Shown piece by piece: positions 59,001 through 64,000 of a DNA stretch of 64,000 bases. Position 1 is the first letter of the stretch. Each line of letters starts with the position of its first letter. Below the pieces are notes generated by a model. That model ran no database searches. It was not told the DNA's origin and saw only the letters and a program-made list of their open reading frames with translations. Source of the DNA: Ilex aquifolium (Eukaryota; Streptophyta; Magnoliopsida; Aquifoliales; Aquifoliaceae); assembly GCA_951799425.1 (NCBI GenBank), contig OX637392.1, positions 37,235,593 to 37,299,592 on the forward strand, given 5' to 3'. Made by a program: the position numbers and the translations under genes.

Positions 59001-60599
59001 CCAGAATAGTGATAATGAAAGGAAAAAATAATTCTTTGAGGAGACCGGCATAGTGACAACGACAAGAGAAAATAAAGTCTTCCTTTTGTGTCAATAAAGG
59101 TAGGTAGACGAAATAAATACGATGACTAAAGTTACTGTATACTAAGCAATAATATTATGTATATATAGCTGAAGTGTTTATATAATGAATGTGTGTATGT
59201 ATGTGCATTTCTGTTGTGAAGTGTGTGTTGAGTTTGTAAAATTTGGGGGTAAAGTATGTGATGAATGTGTGAAATTTGGAAGAAAAATATAACCCTCATA
59301 AATTCAAAAACCTAACTATCTTATTATATATATATTTTGACTCCGGATCAACCAAAGTCAAAGTCAATGCACAAGATTATGAATGTAATGACAATGAGTC
59401 TCTTTGGATTCCCCGTCTTTTATGTTAGAATGATTTTCAATATAATTTATATAATAGTATGAGTTTTAAAAGTATTTTTAGTCCCTAAAATATACTATTT
59501 TGTCAGCTTGGTTTTTATTGTATTAATTTTATTAAGTTGATCCCGAAAGTTTTAATTGTGTCATTTTGCCTCCTAATTAGATAATTCGTTATGTTTTTTT
59601 TTTTTTTTTACAGAAGTGACTACATGTTATTTTTTCAGATGGTGTCATGTGTCCAACAAGTGATTATTCTATAAAAAACTTAACGGTCCGTCTATGTATC
59701 TTAAAGTATATAATTTTAATGGATTCTCGAATTAGCTGTCAGTTCTTTTATGAACAATTGTGAAAGCCGATTAAAGTAAAACCTAAGTCTCAATTGAGGA
59801 AAAAATGGTCGTTTACTATGTAACTCATAACACAAATCAAACCCAAACCCAATTTTTTTTTCTTTTCTCCTTTTTTAACTTCTTTTTTTTCTCTTCTGTC
59901 TCTCCTCCCTTCATTCTAGTAAGTAAGCAGTAAAAGATTGAAGAAAGCAATAGAGATTAAAGAAAAAAAAAATTCATTGAGTGTTTGCGTGTGTGTGAGA
60001 TTTGGAATGAATTGCATTACAAAGGAAATTAGAGGACAAATTAAAGGTATTTTAGTCTTTTTGTAAAAATCATTAGGTCTGTCATGATTTGTTCTTTATT
60101 TATCAGTATGAGGAGATTAAGTGCAATCCGTAATAGTTGAGGGACGTGATGTACTACTGACCCTAAGCTCAAAGAAGCTCTGTGTAATTTGCCCCTTTTT
60201 TTTTGACATAGTTTTTATGCCATCAAAAGGAAATAACATTCACTTTAAAATTTCACAGTTCTATTTTTATTTTTTTAATTCCACTAAACTTCAAAAGTTC
60301 AATATTGATCCTTGAAGTACTAATTTTAACTGGTTTAAGTGGGGTCATGGTTAAAAAGTTCTTCTTCTTTGTTTGGGGCCAAATTGGTTTTCAAATTACT
60401 AGTGGGCCATCTGGCCCCACTCACATATGGTTTTACCCATGCACTAGCATAGTAAGTATACCAACCAGCGGCTGAAAAGTTTACAAGAGAAGCACTTTTC
60501 CATTTAATTATATTATATGAATTTAATTTACAGGTTTAATCTATATCTCCGTTATATTGGTTGTGCATGTAATTCAATATTAGAACTTCTTGCTCAACA
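59001..60599. other. Upstream flank of kinase B
   Basis: 59325-59465 and 59700-59765 match 18283-18470 upstream of unit A. The roughly 235 bp between them (59466-59700) is absent from A and from the copy at 63660, so it is an insertion of unknown type. The rest is AT-rich with no gene. Confidence 0.5.
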
Positions 60600-60930
60600 A
60601 AATAATGGCTCCAAGAGGCGCCTCAAGAAGCGATGGGTGACACGTCTTTGAAAACGGAGAGGAATTGGTGAAGGTGGCATAGGCAAAAGTCTTGGACACT
60701 TCGATAATGACATACATGACTACTCTTGCATAGGATACATATACAAGTGCTAATTTTAATGATGGAGGAAGTGGTTGATGGACTTGGCATGGGAATTTAA
60801 TGGATACAGTTGAGTTAGGTGTGACATCAATTCCAATTACAATTGTTTACGACTTTGAGCTTTATTTGTTGGGATTCTTAATTAGGGGCTCAATTTTCAT
60901 TGCCCCAACGCTTAACAAAGAGTTTTATTA
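60600..60930. repeat. Duplicated intergenic block (copy 2)
   Basis: Diverged copy of 20600-21058. The frame at 60800-61033 has tandem 'LNLD' like residues and is not believed to be a gene. Confidence 0.55.
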
Positions 60931-61071
60931 TAACATTTTTAACCTCGACTCAAATTTAGACTTAAATTTAAATTTTAGTCTAAATGATCTAAAAACTTTC
61001 TCCAATCTTGAACTCAAACCTATACCAAATTAAGAAAAAATTTATTCTAGACCCAAATTGAGGGAGACTCA

Positions 61072-61768
61072 GGGCCTGTTTGGTTTGCATATCAAAAAAT
61101 AATATCCGAAAACTATTTTTGGGAAGAATTTTAAGAAAGTGTTTTTAAAAAAATTTAGATTACAAAACATGTTTTGTTATATTTTTTAAAAGAGTTTCAA
61201 AGAACAAAAATTATAAAATCTGTTTGAACAATAATCCATAATTCCCATCTCTCTCTTTCTTTCCTCTCTCTTTGTCTCCACAAAACATGCTCACACACGC
61301 ACACACACAGACACACACAGATGCACACATATCTGAATCTTTAGTTGTTGCGAGAGAGAGAGAGAGAGAGAGAAGGGCAGATCTGAAGCTTCCTCTGTGG
61401 TGAAGAAGAAGACGTTGGAGAGAGAGAGAGAGAAGACGTTGAAGCTTCCTCTATGGTGTTCGTTCTGTTTGATGGGCAAAGTGGAGATAGAGAGAGAGAG
61501 AGAGAGAAAAATAAAAATAAAAAAAGGAAGCCTTTTGCTGCTAAGGGGACTCGAAAGATAGACCTCATTAAAGAGGTTTGTCTCCGTGTTTCCAAAATTT
61601 TTGCAAAAATGACTTGAAAACAAGTTGGGCTTGTTTTTTGTTTTTATACTTCAATTCCCACTTTTTTCCAAAAATTGGAGAACAAAAATTCAAACCAAAC
61701 ATTGTTTCATTGTTTTCAGAGTTTTGAGTACAAAAAAACAGTTTTGCAGAATCAAACCAAACAGACCC
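61072..61768. mobile_element. PIF/Harbinger-like MITE
   Basis: 697 bp with inverted ends GGGCCTGTTTGGTTTG and GGGTCTGTTTGGTTTG, flanked by TCA on both sides (61069-61071 and 61769-61771). The ends and 3-bp duplication fit PIF/Harbinger, although TCA is not the usual TWA. The interior has GA tracts that create two Ser/Leu-rich minus-strand frames, which are not genes. Confidence 0.7.
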
Positions 61769-61771
61769 TCA

Positions 61772-62577
61772 AATTCTATACCAAATTTTCAGCGGTAACT
61801 TTTTACCCTATCCAAAGTCAAAAGACTTATTCGACAACTTATTTTATGCCTCTTCTTGCCCCTCTCTTCTATGCTACTTCCATTGCCGACCGCCATCGAA
61901 ATTTTCACAGATCCTTTGAAGGTATGTAGGTAAGCTTCTTCCTTTTCATCGTCTATCTTCTTGTATTTTTTAAAACCCTAAGCCTATCCATCAATTTATT
62001 TTTATTTTTTTGATTTTTTTCGAGTTAAACACTGTCGGTAGTGTAATTTTAGACCACCGATTGTTCCTAAAATTTCAAGCCTTCACTATTCACAAATTTA
62101 GGAAATTCGTCATTTTATTTCTTCAATCATTCCTTTTTATTAAAAATGATCCATTTTTTTGTGTTCTTCAGTCCAGACCCATATTAAAGTAACTATTTTT
62201 TTTATTTTTTTATTTGGATTTACAAAAAAAAGATAAGGGATTAAAATAATATGAGAATTCTAGAGTGGTTTTGTTTTGTTTTTTTCGTTTCTTTTTATAA
62301 CCAGATGGTGTTGTATCCATATTAATTTTTTTTTTTTGAATTATCCATTTGTGGAGAGATATGAAAGTTTCATTTATTTTATTAAATATCATGATTTGAA
62401 TGACACTAAAAAATGAGTTTTGGGACAATAAAGAATTTTTTTTGAAAGATTTGAGTAAATATTTGAGTTTGTCTATTGGAATACTCTATACCAAATCAAG
62501 CTTTGTACTCAAATTTAGACTCAAATTTGAGTTTAAATTTGAGTCAAGATTGAAGATGCTTTTAAGAGTAAATATTA
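61772..62577. other. Unassigned intergenic sequence
   Basis: AT-rich with T tracts and the 'aaatttgagtt' repeats near 62510. No gene is recognised. Confidence 0.35.
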
Positions 62578-63134
62578 GGGTTTTTTGGAAGCCGGTACAC
62601 TTTTTATAACTTATTTGAATTTAAATACAAACTTTAAAAATATTTGGCAAAAAGTATACTTTGGAGCAGAAGAACCGAAGTACCTTTAACCATCATCACA
62701 TCACTATTGAAAAAACCAGATAAGGAAACTAATTAATTTGAAAACTAAAACTCTTAAATTTTAGAGTTTTCTTATATTAGAACTCTTTCTCTTTTTTCTC
62801 TCTTTATATCTCATATATATGTATATACACATATACATATACATAACTAAATTCAAAACTTAGATAAATTGTAAATTTCTTAATTTGAAAATTTTCCCAA
62901 TTATTTCTAAAATTTTAAAATTTTAGGATTTTTTTATATTAGAACTAGAAATTTTCTTATATTAAAGAGAAAAATTTTAGGATTTTCTTATATTCTTAAA
63001 ATTCTTATATTCTTAAAATTCTTATATAATTGTGACCAAAATAAAGTTAACGCAAAATCAAAATTCTTTAAATTTAAAGAATTTCAAAGATAAGGACTAT
63101 TTTTCTCTCTCTATATATAAATTTTGTAACAAAA
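62578..63134. mobile_element. One end of the foldback Mutator-like MITE family
   Basis: The start reads GGGTTTTTTGGAAGCC, then 'ggtacac' and 'ttggcaaaaagtatac', closely matching the ends at 23428 and 47949. No matching right end is found before the CACTA remnant, so the copy looks truncated. The remainder is AT-rich. Confidence 0.5.
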
Positions 63135-63480
63135 AAATTGTGACATATACTGTGACGCCAATGTCATACTGCTTGTGGGTCACATTGTGGGCATCACAAA
63201 ATGTGACATTAATGTCACACTGCATATAGACACCATATATAGGGCTTGCACATGGATGGTATCGCATTGTGACTCACATAAAGATTCAAAAACACATGGT
63301 GAGTATCACAGTGTAAATCCAATGTCACAATGCAACTACACATCATATACATTGTTTTTTCATGGTATGGGCATCAAAAGTGTGACTGCAATATCACACT
63401 GCAAAACAAACAACATATGCAGTGTTTTGCATTGGGTGGGTATCACATAATGTGACTTAAATGTAACATTACATAAATAT
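63135..63480. repeat. Subterminal tandem array, unit about 70 bp
   Basis: About five degenerate units, each with 'aatgtcacactgca', 'catatacagtgttt', 'catgg..gggtatcaca' and 'tgtgac' blocks. It lies just inside the CACTA end, where such arrays act as transposase binding regions in known elements. Confidence 0.75.
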
Positions 63481-63659
63481 AGAGAGAAAATAATTTACTT
63501 TTAGTGGCAACAATTAAATGTCATAGTTAAATGATTTAGCCACACACATATTGTCGCGGCCTAGTGGCAATAAAAAAGTTGTCACTAAAGTATATAGTGA
63601 CACTTTTATACATTTAGTCACAACAATTTCCGCGGCTAAAAAACAAATTTCTTGTAGTG
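63481..63659. mobile_element. CACTA (En/Spm-like) terminus
   Basis: The right end reads, on the minus strand, CACTACAAGAAATTTG, the standard CACTA terminus, followed inward by 'gcggaaattg' and alternating 'agtggcaa'/'gtcactaaa' motifs. No matching left end is found in the window, so the element is truncated or rearranged. It abuts kinase-unit flank sequence at 63660. Confidence 0.82.
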
Positions 63660-64000
63660 AAATGAGTATATATTTTGACTCCATATCATGCGAAGTCAAA
63701 GAAAATGCACAAAGTTATAAATATAATGACAATGAGTGTCTTTTGATTCTCCTTTCTTTCTGTTAGATTGATTTTCAAAATAATTTATATACATGATATG
63801 TAGTTTTAATGGGTTTTCCGAATTAGTTTATAGTTCTTTTACGAGAAGTTATGAATAGGGGTGCAAGTCCAGTGGGTTGGGCGGATTGAAGGGTTAATAC
63901 TAGTCCAACCCTAGTTATATAATTCTAAATTCTAATCCTATCTCAACCTGAGGATTGCCCAAGTTTAATTCAAGCGGGCTCAGGTTGAATTCGTATTACG
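63660..64000. repeat. Upstream flank of a further kinase unit (E)
   Basis: Nearly the same as 18285-18640 upstream of unit A (over 90 percent by eye) and closer to it than the 59.3-kb copy is. It marks another unit of the tandem cluster, whose kinase body is missing or displaced by the CACTA element. The match runs to the window edge. Confidence 0.85.

Noticed and set aside
61291-61623. Two overlapping Ser/Leu-rich frames
   Set aside because: Produced by GA/CT tracts inside the PIF-like MITE.

Overview
The window looks like nuclear DNA of a flowering plant, probably a eudicot. It is AT-rich, the host genes have short canonical GT-AG introns, and the families present (P-class PPR protein, G-type lectin S-receptor kinases, Tekay/Del Ty3 element, Mutator-like elements with a plant mobile domain) are plant families. 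The species cannot be named from the sequence. Only two genes look intact: an intronless PPR gene (942-3437, +) and a seven-exon S-receptor-like kinase (54211-58928, -). Most of the rest is transposon.

Layout from left to right. 1-3.4 kb is the PPR gene. 4-7 kb is a decayed Ty1/copia relic with two diverged end copies. 7-9.9 kb is a decayed Mutator-like element carrying a transposase and a plant-mobile-domain gene, with a 170-bp solo LTR inside. 12-18.1 kb is a kinase pseudogene (unit A) split by a solo Ty3 LTR. 18.7-23.1 kb holds several non-autonomous DNA elements, including one hAT-like element with another TIR element nested in it. 23.4-35.8 kb is a small Mutator-like element with an unknown coiled-coil reading frame, and a young 10.3-kb Tekay/Del Ty3 retrotransposon is inserted in that frame. 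35.9-37.8 kb holds kinase fragments C and D. 37.8-52.7 kb is a 14.9-kb Mutator-like element with long palindromic inverted ends and 10-bp target duplications, inserted in the last exon of fragment D. 52.7-59.4 kb is the rest of D and the intact kinase (unit B). 60.6-64 kb holds duplicated intergenic blocks, a PIF-like MITE, a CACTA terminus and the upstream region of a fifth unit (E).

The kinase units A, C, D, B and E all lie on the minus strand and share flanking sequence, so this is a decaying tandem S-receptor kinase cluster with one apparently working member, spread apart by transposon insertions. The large Mutator-like element is the most interesting object. It carries a transposase plus plant-mobile-domain cassette, also seen in the same order in the 7-10 kb relic. 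It also carries two unrecognised short-protein families (one present twice in opposite orientations) and two hairpin-forming inverted repeats upstream of its transposase. All comparisons were made by eye; no database search or alignment program was run.
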